Notes: generated by a model not told the origin, from the letters alone. DNA of 10,341 nt from Coprinopsis marcescibilis (GCA_004369085.1 ML210538.1:2770-13110); one strand, 5' to 3'. Numbered from the stretch's first letter, positions 1 to 7,554 are shown. A program made the numbers and translations.

Positions 1-536
1 GATTTAGGTTTATTGTCCTTGGTTGGTACCATAATAGACATCACTTGACTTCTGTACTTCTAACTGGGCCCCAAGCCCCTTTTCAACAGTTCCCTCTGTC
101 TGCAGGACGGCTCGCCCTTGGCGATCGTTCCCCCTGAGTCCAACACGAAGAGTTTGTTTTCAGGCCACCATGAGTGTGGGTTGGTAGGGTTTGTGTTCTT
201 GTTCTCGCATGTGCGTACAGTTCCATGTGTGCGGTGTAGGCTAGTAGGCACCTGTCCCGTATGCGTTAGCATGCAGGAAGGGGTGAACATGCTGCCAATT
301 GTGTGAGTTGCTCAGTTGAGCGTAGGCACCAGGCAGGCACTGATTTTGGTGTGGGAGTATGGGTTGAGTTTTTGGTTTTGGGTTTGTAGGGGGGGAGGGG
401 AGAAGGTGGAGCATAGCTCTGTCTTCCCCGTATATTCCTCTTCCTGTTGACTTCTGCCTACTTCTAGGGGGTGCTCTTGTTAGTTAATTTGTCAGGTATG
501 TGAGATTTGGATGGTGTTTTTGGTCGTGCTTAGCTC
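1..536 (-). other. Probable 3' UTR or flank of a minus-strand LINE; no gene recognised
   Basis: No convincing coding region was found on either strand. Read on the minus strand this stretch follows directly after the stop codon of the LINE C-terminal piece at 537-773, so it is most simply that element's 3' untranslated region. The expected poly(A) (a T run on the plus strand) is not inside the window. A G-rich tract lies around 389-401. The open frames here lack recognisable motifs and I treat them as chance. The assignment rests on position only. Confidence 0.4.
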
Positions 537-773
537 TCAGTCAGGTGCTGGGTCTATCCTCGCTGGTAGGTTTTCACTTCTGCTCTGTTTTCTGAATCTC
601 CCTATCCGGATGAGGAATTCTACGATTGCCTTTGCCTTGTCAGGGTCCCCAAGTGCCATTTGCAATGCATTCATGTTGCCTTTAAGGGCTCTGCGGAGCC
701 TGTGTTGTTGTTCTGTGTATGCCATGCACTCTCTTGTTATGTGGTTCAGTGTCTCCTTGTGTCCGGCTCTGCA
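537..773 (-). pseudogene. LINE (non-LTR retrotransposon) ORF2 C-terminal fragment
   Basis: This is the C-terminal tail of a non-LTR retrotransposon polyprotein (endonuclease, reverse transcriptase, RNase H), read on the minus strand. The frame starts with CRAGHKETLNHITREC, which fits the cysteine/histidine segment (C-x9-H-x4-C after an initial Cys) that follows RNase H in fungal Tad-type LINEs. It continues with a helical tail (NALQMALGDPDKAKAIVEF, then IRIGRF) typical of the end of these proteins, and stops at TGA (537-539 on the plus strand). Everything upstream of the Cys/His segment is absent: a TGA lies in frame at 774-776 and the gypsy LTR starts at 781. The first ATG in the frame is at 725, but the protein-like reading begins before it, so this is a broken fragment and not a small gene. 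The match is by motif and general resemblance, without a database search. Confidence 0.6.
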
Positions 774-822
774 TCATGTGTGTTACGTCCATGGGCGTTT
801 ACGAAGAGGATCTTGATTGGTT

Positions 823-959
823 GATAACGAAGGAACACGAGTTACGGTCAGAAGGTTTTATCAGATAGAGTTTTTCTTGATAACGGACACAAGGATAGAT
901 AAGAAGTATTTATAGTATGATAACGGAAGGATCTTATCAATGTAATCGATAAGAGATAA
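823..959 (+). promoter_or_regulatory. Cluster of eight GATAA/TTATC motifs in U3
   Basis: GATAA occurs at 823, 879, 898, 919, 948 and 955, and its reverse complement TTATC at 858 and 934, all within 137 bp directly upstream of the TATA-like box. Fungal GATA factors bind HGATAR, so this is a candidate enhancer of element transcription. All eight motifs are also present in the 3' LTR despite about 5% divergence. Factor binding itself is inferred. Confidence 0.5.
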
Positions 960-967
960 CAGAATTG

Positions 968-975
968 TATTTAAA
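968..975 (+). promoter_or_regulatory. TATA-like box of the retrotransposon promoter
   Basis: TATTTAAA lies about 30 nt before position 1000, where the self-primer sequence starts. In a Tf1-type mechanism the RNA 5' end must coincide with the start of the self-primer, so spacing and mechanism agree. The same box is kept in the 3' LTR. Confidence 0.6.
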
Positions 976-999
976 CTTACCTTGTTAGGTGGTTGTACT

Positions 1000-1013
1000 T
1001 TAGCTTTGATCTT
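1000..1013 (+). other. Self-primer sequence at the predicted RNA 5' end
   Basis: TTAGCTTTGATCTT is the exact reverse complement of 1184-1197 next to the LTR end. In Tf1-type elements the first nucleotides of the RNA fold back on the primer-binding site, are cleaved by RNase H and prime minus-strand synthesis. The identical 14-mer is at 7785-7798 in the 3' LTR. Confidence 0.75.
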
Positions 1014-1183
1014 GTTTCATTTGTATTCATCAAGTAGTCTTGCAATACGAGTTCCATTACTCGTCTTACTCGATCTCTATTCGAATGCTCGATTCATCTC
1101 AACATTAGTTTGTTGTGACTCCTCTCACTTACTTCAAGACTACCGAACGACTAAGGCATATTATTCGCCTTGCGTCATAACAG

Positions 1184-1197
1184 AAGATCAAAGCTAA
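1184..1197 (+). other. Primer-binding site of self-priming (Tf1) type
   Basis: AAGATCAAAGCTAA starts one nucleotide after the LTR boundary (G1183 lies between). There is no TGG-type tRNA-complementary site here, as would be expected for tRNA-primed elements. Instead it pairs over 14 consecutive bases with 1000-1013 in the same RNA. The base at 1183 would be copied as an extra terminal nucleotide, consistent with later trimming of cDNA ends by integrase. Confidence 0.75.
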
Positions 1198-1564
1198 TCC
1201 TTCAAACCCTCGTCAATCATGACGAGGACTTGCCAAAACGGCGCACTATGATAAACCATCAAGCAGTGGCCCTTCCAGAAGAATATCGGAAATTCCCGCT
1301 CAAAGAAATCCCTACCCAACAAAAGAAGACAGAGTGACAGCAACACCCATAAAGAAACAACCATCCTGATCCAAAGAACCCCAAATCGAACAACTAGCAC
1401 CACCCTAATACGATCGAAAATACGAACAAGAGGAATCTGAAAACCCTCTTGCAGACCAACTCAAAGACATCTACTCTTCAGTACCACAGCCTAACTTCGA
1501 CACTTACACCGAAACCATCGCACAACTCGAACAAACCTTAATAACCCCAAAGAAATCAGAAAAG
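1198..1564 (+). other. 5' leader, possibly including a decayed N-terminal part of gag
   Basis: No ATG-started open frame of note lies here. In the gag frame, however, the sequence reads upstream of the first gag ATG as a plausible hydrophilic protein (for example YDRKYEQEESENPLADQLKD from 1409) up to a TAA at 1406-1408. Before that it continues with a TGA at 1367-1369, back to a TGA at 1220-1222. Either the ancestral gag began further upstream and was broken by point mutations, or this is untranslated leader of biased composition. An ATG at 1219 lies in another frame and soon meets a stop. Confidence 0.35.
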
Positions 1565-2554
1565 ATGGCAAACCAAGGAACCAATATTGCAGCAACCACC
1601 TTGACCTCTACCAAAGATGAAGAAGTACGAGGAATGCGAAAACCCACCGAATTCGATGGAAATCGAAACCAATATGAAAACTGGATGGAAGAGATCACCC
1701 TTTACTTCCTCGCGCACCCAGATTGGAAAGAGGAACGAAAAATAGTCTTCACCCTTTCCTACATGACCAAAGGAACTGCAGCCAAATGGAGGAAAACATT
1801 CCTACACAAAGCCAAAACCACCACTGGCATCAACTTAGGCACCTGGGACGCCTTCAGAACCAAACTTAACGAACAATTCATCGAGAAAGAAAGACCAGAC
1901 TTTGCATTCCAAGAACTGAAGAACATGAAGAAGAAACCCAATGACTCCGGAGAAGATTATGTAAATCAGTTCAAAAACAAACTCGCTCAAACCAGCTACA
2001 AACCCAACTTAACCATCCCTGACGATACAAACAAGATGATCACTGATATCTTCCAAGGATCCCTCAATTTGAAAACCCTTGAAAAGATATGGGACAAGTC
2101 CACTAAACCAAATGATCTTCAAGCATGGTACAATGCCACAATCGAGGTATCAAATCAAGCTCAGATGTTCAAACTATTCTCCATGGGAGTCAAAATATAT
2201 CCATCTTCTTCTTCCTCTCGAAGAAGCGAAGACATGGGGACCCCTATGGACATTGACACCTTCACCAGTCAGAAAGGAGGAAGACAAAAGTATCCAAAAC
2301 TCACTGACGAAATCAGAACACAACTCAGAAAAGAAGGACACTGCTTTTTCTGTCGTGAGTCAGGACACCGAGTTGACAGCTGCCCCAAGAAGCCCAAAGA
2401 CAGTCGACCACCACCCTACTCTGGAAACCCAACCAGGAAGTCAACCACTGGACAAGGAGCCTACCGCCAAGTCCAACAACTCCTGAAAGAAATGAACGAA
2501 GAAGAACGAGAAAAATTCCAAGATGAGATCGAGAAGAATGCGGGTTTTGCCTAA
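1565..2554 (+). CDS. gag: Gag capsid/nucleocapsid protein of the gypsy element
   Basis: This is the structural protein that assembles the cytoplasmic virus-like particle and packages the element's RNA. It is 329 residues. The first half is a Retrotrans_gag-type helical domain (about residues 20-140), with a run of conserved-type aromatic and hydrophobic positions ending in the AFQELKNMKK segment. Residues 260-273 form a CCHC zinc knuckle (C-x2-C-x4-H-x4-C, CFFCRESGHRVDSC) that binds RNA. A basic, proline-containing stretch follows, then an acidic helical tail. The start at 1565 is the first in-frame ATG, but the frame reads sensibly further upstream, so the true N-terminus may be longer. It has no internal stop, unlike pol. 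It ends GGT TTT GCC TAA, the first part of which is a -1 slippery heptamer leading into pol. Confidence 0.9.
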   Translation: MANQGTNIAATTLTSTKDEEVRGMRKPTEFDGNRNQYENWMEEITLYFLAHPDWKEERKIVFTLSYMTKGTAAKWRKTFLHKAKTTTGINLGTWDAFRTKLNEQFIEKERPDFAFQELKNMKKKPNDSGEDYVNQFKNKLAQTSYKPNLTIPDDTNKMITDIFQGSLNLKTLEKIWDKSTKPNDLQAWYNATIEVSNQAQMFKLFSMGVKIYPSSSSSRRSEDMGTPMDIDTFTSQKGGRQKYPKLTDEIRTQLRKEGHCFFCRESGHRVDSCPKKPKDSRPPPYSGNPTRKSTTGQGAYRQVQQLLKEMNEEEREKFQDEIEKNAGFA

Positions 2555-2582
2555 GGAGAATTACACCAACTGTAGTTACTCC
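2542..2582 (+). promoter_or_regulatory. -1 programmed ribosomal frameshift signal (gag to pol)
   Basis: The heptamer G GGT TTT (2542-2548) sits in exactly the X XXY YYZ phase of the gag frame, two codons before the gag stop. After a 6-nt spacer (2549-2554) a stem-loop follows: 2555-2564 pairs with 2572-2582 over 10 bp, with one bulged A (2578), one G-T wobble and a 7-nt loop. Slipping back one base opens the pol frame. No pseudoknot partner for the loop was seen. Confidence 0.75.
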
Positions 2583-2595
2583 GAAAACTGTATGA

Positions 2596-2994
2596 TCAAT
2601 CCTTTATGCCGACCCTTCAAATATCACTTTGAAATTTCCCACTACCTTGTCGTGCAACGGAAAGAACAGACCAGTAAATGTTGGAACAGAAACTCTCGCA
2701 GATTGTGGAGCAGATGATCAGTTCATCAATCAAAACTACGCACGAAAAATCCAAGGAAAACTCACTTGAATTCATCCACCAATTCCAGCCAGAAATGTGG
2801 ATGGAACACTCAACAAACAAGGGGCCATCAAACACTATCTCGATGCCTGGATCACTATCAATGGACGAAGGTTCAAAGAAAGATTCTATGTCACTGGGCT
2901 AGGAAAGGAAAAGATCATCCTTGGAGCTCCATGGCTCAGGAAAGCAAACCCCAATATCGACTGGAAAAATGGAACCCTCTCTTGGAGAAATTGA
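2596..2994 (+). pseudogene. Pol segment: aspartic protease
   Basis: This is a retropepsin-type protease that would mature Gag-Pol. The active-site region reads ADCGADDQFI with the catalytic Asp codon at 2701. Family members usually have D-S/T-G, so the central Cys is a variant or a mutation. The conserved C-terminal motif I-L-G-x-P-W is at 2917-2934, followed by the N-P-x-I-D-W motif usual in gypsy proteases just before the RT linker. A TGA at 2767-2769 splits the domain, another at 2593-2595 lies between the frameshift site and the active site, and a third at 2992-2994 separates it from RT. An ATG at 2797 gives a short open frame, but that is only the second half of the protease and would not fold alone. 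Confidence 0.85.
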
Positions 2995-2997
2995 GAC

Positions 2998-4374
2998 ATG
3001 ACAAAGATCAACCAAGCCTTTATTGATTATCTCAACACTAAACGAACCAAACCGAAACCCACTCCCGAACCACTAACTGAAGAACAAATCGACTCATCCC
3101 TACTTCGAGCCTTTCAAGGGAAAGAAGACTGTCACATACGAACTCTCTGGATTCAAGCGAAATCCACAATTGCTCAAGAACTAGCCTTCGAATCAAAGAA
3201 AGAACCAGAGAAACCCCTTGAAGAGAAAATCCCAACCGAATATCACAATTATCTGGACGTATTCAGTGAGGAAAAATCAGATCAATTTCCCGAATCAAAA
3301 CCCTGGGATCACAAAATCAAAATGAAAGACGGTTTTCTCCTGAAATCCTTCAAAACATACAACCTCACCGGACCAGAACAACACAAACTCCAAACCTTCG
3401 TTCAAGAAAATCTAGGCAAAAACTACATACGACCATCCCAATCACCAATGGCCTCCCCATTCTTCTTCGTGAAAAAGAAGGATGGAAAACTAAGACCTTG
3501 CCAAGATTACCGATATTTGAATGAATGGACAATCAAAAATGCATATCCCCTACCCCTCATTACCGAACTGCTAGACCGACTCAAAGGAGCCAAATACTTC
3601 ATGAAACTAGATGTTCGATGGGGATATAACAACATCCAGATCAGAGATGGAGATCAATGGAAGGCCGCCTTCAAGACAAACATTGGACTATACGAACCTA
3701 CCGTCATGTTCTTTGGAATGTGCAACTCTCCCGCCACCTTCCAAGCCATGATGGATCAAATATTCGAGAAGGTCAAAAATGAAGGGCAATGCATGATCAT
3801 CTACATGGACGACATCCTCATCTTCACCACCACTAAAGGACGAATGATCACCAAAACTCGCAAGGTCCTTCAAGTTCTGAAAGAAAACGACCTTTACCTA
3901 AAACCTGAGAAATGTCAATTCTGCCAAGAAAGAATTGAATACCTAGGGATGATCATTGAAGAAGGGAAAATCTCGATGGACCCAACCAAAGTGGAAGGAC
4001 TCAAACAATGGCCAGAACCAACCAATACAAAACAAATTCGATCATTTCTTGGATTCGGAAACTTCTATCGACGATTTATTCGAGGGTATTCCAAATTAGC
4101 CAAACCAATGAACGAACTTCTTCAAAAAGGAGTTTCTTTCAAATGGACAGAACAACAACAACTTGCATTCAACACTTTGAAACAACGATTTACCGAACAA
4201 CCTGTTTTGATCATGCCTGACTTGGAGAAACCATTCCAAGTAGAATGCGACACATCAAAATATGCCACTGGAGCTGTGTTAACCCAACAGGACGTCAACA
4301 GAGCCAGACACCCTATTTCCTTCATATCAAAAACCCTATCTCCAGCCAAACAAAATTACGAAATTTACGACTGA
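2998..4374 (+). pseudogene. Pol segment: reverse transcriptase and start of RNase H
   Basis: This is the longest pol frame beginning with ATG (458 codons). It copies the element's RNA into DNA inside the particle. After a linker of about 110 residues come the RT blocks: LRPCQDYRYLN (from 3490), LDVRWGYNNI, FGMCNSPATFQ, and the catalytic YMDD at 3802-3813. The metal-binding Asp of block A is in LDVRWGY. Then come the thumb-like LGFGNFYRRFI region and RNase H, with its first catalytic Asp at 4249 (ECDTS) and Glu at 4360 (YEIYD). The segment ends at a TGA (4372-4374) inside RNase H; the next codons (ELLALIRAF) continue the domain in the same frame. The RT catalytic residues look intact. Confidence 0.92.
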
Positions 4375-4902
4375 GAACTTTTAGCCCTTATTCGAGCCTT
4401 TACCGAATGGAGACACTATCTCATGGGAGCACAACATACTACAAAGATTCTTTCGGACCACAAGAATCTATCCTACTTCCAAGAAACACGTAAACTGAAT
4501 CGACGACAGGCAAGATGGTACACCCTGCTAAGCGAATTCGACTATCAGTTTGAATACACCCCTGGATCAAAAATGATCCAATCCGACGCACTCTCAAGAC
4601 AACCCGACTATTGCCCAACCGATGATCATGACAACGAAGACATGATCCTTTTACCAAATGAATTATTTTCCGAAAAAGTGGTTAGACTCCTCGATACAGA
4701 ACTCCAACAGAAAATCCTCAATGAACCAGAAGGACGATTCGATATCGGAATTGCGGAAAAACTCCACAACCTTCTTGAAGACAAAGAATTCCCCTCCCAA
4801 TTAAAACGAGATATGACTGATTGGGAAATTCAAGAAAAAGATGGAAAACAATCTCTCTTTTATCAAGGGAAGATGTATATTCCCCAAAACCAAACTCTGT
4901 GA
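4375..4902 (+). pseudogene. Pol segment: rest of RNase H and integrase linker
   Basis: It continues RNase H in frame after the TGA at 4372. The third catalytic Asp is in SDHKNL (codon 4456) and the fourth in SDALSRQPDY (codon 4585), the usual end of gypsy RNase H. A linker of about 100 residues rich in charged amino acids follows and leads to the integrase N-terminal domain. The segment ends at TGA 4900-4902, directly before the HHCC zinc domain. The ATG at 4423 is internal and does not mark a gene start. Confidence 0.88.
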
Positions 4903-6192
4903 CAAGAAATCATCAAACAACACCACGACTCTCTCCTCACCGCACACCCTGGAGTTCTGGAAACCTTTCAAAAAGTGAAAGAATTATATTGGTTCCCGGG
5001 ACTCAAGGGAGCTGTAAAACAGTACCTTGATGGATGTGCCACTTGCCAACAGTTTAAAATCAACCGAAAACCCCTCAAACCGACTCTTATTCCCAATAAA
5101 TCCACTGGATCATACCAACCATTTGCTTTTGTAACGATGGATGTTATGTCCGGCTTACCCCTGGTGGAAGAAAATGGGGTAATCTATGATGTAATCCTTA
5201 TCCAGGTGGATAGAGGCCTTACAGGGGGGGTAATTTTCCTTCCCTGCAATAAAGAAATTGATGCAGAGAAAACCAGAAACCTCATTCTAGACACCACCTT
5301 TCGCAGATTTGGTATTCCCAAAAGGATCATCTCTGACAGAGGCCCAAACTTTGCAGCAAAATCACATCGACAACTACTCAGACGACTTGGAATCGATTCT
5401 CGATTATCCACTGCCTATCACCCTCAAACAGATGGACTATCCAAAAGAGGATTTCAAGAGGTCCAGACCTTCCTAGGAATCTATTGCATCAATCACCCTG
5501 AAACTTGGAAAGACCACCTTCCTATTCTGGAATTCACTTGGAACAACAGACGACATGCAGACAACGATAAAACCCCATTCGAACTGATAATGGGACTCCA
5601 ACCACAAGGAATCCCTAAAGCCTTCGAAATCTCAAACATTCCATCTGTCACCGAAAGAATGGAAAACCTCACCATGGCTCGAAGAGAAGCTCTTGCTGCA
5701 CATGAACTAGCAAGACAACGAATGATCCAACAAAGCCAAAATGAGGTAAAACCGTTCCAACTCGGAGAAAAGGTGTGGTTAGAAGCAAAGAACCTTAATT
5801 GGCGATACCTATCCAACAAGATCCGACCAAGAAGAGAAGGACCCTTCGAGATAACAGAAATTGTCGGACCAGTTTCTTATCAACTCAAACTCCCAACTCA
5901 ATGGAAGATACATGACGTCTTCCATACAATTTGGTTATCTCCCTATAAAGAAACCAAACTCCATGGACCAAATCACACGACACCCCCACCTGACCTTATC
6001 AACCACGAAGAAGAATACGAAGTGGAAGCAATTCTTAACCATAAAAGGAAAGGAAGAGGATTCCTTTATCTCGTCCAATGGAAAGGCTACCCGTTTTCTG
6101 AAGCCTTATGGGAACCAAAAGGACATCTGACCAACGCCACTCAAATTTTAGAAGAATACAAACAACGACACAACATTTCCCCTACTCTTTAA
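4903..6192 (+). pseudogene. Pol segment: integrase with GPY/F module and chromodomain
   Basis: The integrase inserts cDNA into the host genome, and its chromodomain would guide it to modified histone tails, often heterochromatin. The zinc domain has His codons at 4921/4924 and 4945 and Cys codons at 5035 and 5044. The catalytic core has Asp at 5140 (TMDVMSGLP) and Asp at 5335 (ISDRGPNF). The Glu expected 36 residues later, in the family motif TDGQTE, reads Lys (codon 5443, motif TDGLSK), so the active site is broken. A GPY/F-type module follows (IRPRREGPFEI, from 5821). The chromodomain is at about 6007-6171, with Tyr and Trp (6079, 6109) at aromatic-cage-like positions. The frame stays open from 4903 to the TAA at 6190. 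Confidence 0.92.
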
Positions 6193-6272
6193 AAAGAAAG
6201 AGAAACAACTCCTTTAAACCCCAATCTATTCTATCAAATCGATTAAACCATCTCCAACACAATTCACTAACA

Positions 6273-6941
6273 ATGACTTCATCTGGCCAATACTACCTTT
6301 CCGAAATGACCACCTACGAACTCGACCTTGACGTCTCTCGAGACCTTTTGGACAATTGCACCAACCCTGGCCATCCACTCTACACTGAGGCCAACAGACA
6401 ATGGGAACACCCCCCCAAACAACGCAACTCGAGATTTGGATTCATCAAAGGATTTGAAGGATGCCCCAACTTCGATGGAACCTTCCGAACCGCCAGGAAC
6501 GATGAAGAAAAACAAGTCACCAACCTCTACTATCAAAGCATTTCCCCCAACCAACTATTATCAATCCCCCACAATTGTTTCAATCCATTATTTGCTGACG
6601 AATTTGATGACGATTATCACTCCAACCTCAACCTTTATCATGCCTTTCAACGAAACATACAACAAAGGGAGAACACCGACACCATGATTCGCAAAGCATG
6701 AGAACACCTACACACCCTGGAAGATCTTCATAAAGCAACAATGGAAATGGCCTCTATGCTCAGAGAACACTTTCTCGAGCTCCTCAAGAAACGAGACCTT
6801 GCCTTTCATGAACAAGAGAAAGCATGGGATCACATTCATTGGGTTAATGGCGAATTCGTAAAGTCCGATAAAACTGATACCTCCATTCCACCGTTTCCAA
6901 CCCCACCTCCACTCCCGCAGACCTCCCAGACCTTTGAGTAA
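6273..6941 (+). pseudogene. Extra 3' ORF of unknown function, one in-frame TGA
   Basis: I do not recognise this protein. Starting at the ATG at 6273, the frame reads 142 codons to a TGA (6699-6701), then continues in the same frame with protein-like sequence to a TAA at 6939-6941, about 222 codons in all. The first part is polar with several aromatic and acidic stretches. The part after the TGA is strongly helical, Glu/Lys-rich and coiled-coil-like (MLREHFLELLKKRDLAFHEQ, from 6756), and ends in a proline-rich tail. It lies 80 bp after pol, where some elements carry an env-like gene, but no signal peptide or membrane segment is visible. Its position directly before a zinc-knuckle frame suggests a second Gag-like protein, which is inference. 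The stop is TGA, as in pol. Confidence 0.55.
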
Positions 6942-7140
6942 AGGAAAAGAACATACCTCACCTTCCTTTAACTATCAAGAACCATGACCTGATCCCACGA
7001 CCACATCAACAATCCCCAGAATTACAACTCCTGAACGAAGAAATTCGTCGAACAATCAAAACACTCTACAAAAATCAAGAAACAAACCAAAAAACTGACA
7101 CTCCCCAATCTTCTCTGTCAATCTCTCCATTCCTAACTCC
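6942..7140 (+). other. Linker between the extra 3' ORFs; protein-like in two frames
   Basis: No ATG-started frame fills this stretch. Two frames read through it: one is in phase with the zinc-knuckle ORF and has TGA at 6985-6987 and 7096-7098; the other contains a helix-like run (LLNEEIRRTIKTLYKNQ, from about 7034) and ends at TGA 7139-7141. The two extra ORFs may once have been joined across this region, with an indel or a frameshift between them. I cannot decide which frame was coding. Confidence 0.35.
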
Positions 7141-7533
7141 ATGAAGTCAGAACACCCCCGATCATCAAACCGACCAAATACCTCCCAAACTAACGCCACC
7201 CCCGGTCCCTCTCGCAAACCCAACTACGGTCCTACTACCCAGAAAATGGATCCCCGAAACCCAGCCTCCATTCATCAACAACGACACCATCGAAGATGTC
7301 ATTGTTGCAGACAATTCGGACACTTCGCCAAGAATTGTCCAACCTCTCCAAACTGCCCAGGCTGCGGAACCCTACGACCAAATCACCAATACGATAGTTG
7401 GGATTGTCGACAAATCCAAAGACAACAAGAAGAAGAACTACGAGGACCAGATCAAGACGAATACGACAATGACCTCAATGCCGACGTCTATGACTACAAT
7501 AGTGACAGACGAAACATCTACGATCACTACTAA
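7141..7533 (+). CDS. Second zinc-knuckle (CCHC) protein at the 3' end of the element
   Basis: This 130-codon frame lies between the extra 3' ORF and the polypurine tract. Its N-terminal half is Pro/Asn/Ser/Thr-rich and basic. The middle has a perfect CCHC knuckle, CHCCRQFGHFAKNC (C-x2-C-x4-H-x4-C), at about residues 53-66, followed by further Cys and His residues (NCPGCG...H...C) that could form a second metal site. The C-terminus is acidic and Tyr/Asp-rich. A nucleic-acid-binding role, as in nucleocapsid, is inferred from the knuckle. Because the element's gag already has one knuckle, this is a second, distinct one. The true start is uncertain: the same frame reads upstream to about 6862 if TGA codons at 7096 and 6985 are ignored. 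Another open frame overlaps it but lacks motifs. Confidence 0.6.
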   Translation: MKSEHPRSSNRPNTSQTNATPGPSRKPNYGPTTQKMDPRNPASIHQQRHHRRCHCCRQFGHFAKNCPTSPNCPGCGTLRPNHQYDSWDCRQIQRQQEEELRGPDQDEYDNDLNADVYDYNSDRRNIYDHY

Positions 7534-7554
7534 ATTCAGGAGAATTTCAGAGAT

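Larger units (their letters stand above)
781..1182 (+). repeat. 5' long terminal repeat (402 bp)
   Basis: It starts TGTTACG and ends CGTCATAACA, and the terminal sequences are inverted repeats of each other. It matches the 3' LTR at 7567-7967 along its whole length, with 20 substitutions and one single-base indel by hand alignment. U3 is about 781-999 and contains the GATAA cluster and a TATA-like box. R/U5 begins near 1000, inferred from the self-primer. No clear AATAAA signal was seen. Confidence 0.95.
2543..6192 (+). pseudogene. pol: Pol polyprotein of the gypsy element, interrupted by five TGA stops
   Basis: A single reading frame, -1 relative to gag, carries every pol domain in the order protease, reverse transcriptase, RNase H, integrase, chromodomain, ending at TAA 6190-6192. 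It spans about 1,200 codons. It would be made as a Gag-Pol fusion by frameshifting and cut by its own protease. The frame never shifts between 2543 and 6192; the only breaks are TGA codons at 2593, 2767, 2992, 4372 and 4900. The stop at 4372 falls in the RNase H motif YD-x-EL, where the family has Arg. The one at 4900 falls just before QEI, where Arg is also usual. CGA to TGA by one C-to-T change explains both. The segments are described separately. Confidence 0.93.

Noticed and set aside
118..816. Plus-strand open frames at 118-306 and 511-816
   Set aside because: They have no motifs; the second lies opposite the recognisable minus-strand LINE tail and runs into the LTR.
982..1197. Small open frame across the LTR end (similar one at 7767-7994)
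   Set aside because: It is LTR sequence present in both copies; the frame ends in unrelated sequence outside each LTR and has no protein features.
2593..4902. Recoded UGA (readthrough or alternative genetic code) in pol
   Set aside because: The TGA codons fall where Arg is expected, not Trp or Sec, and CpG decay in the LTRs gives a simple mutational cause. A further TGA lies in an unrelated LINE fragment.
6938..6979. Short intron (GTAAAG...AG) joining the two extra 3' ORFs
   Set aside because: At 42 nt it is shorter than usual for basidiomycetes, lacks a clear branch site, and splicing leads to a stop within a few codons.
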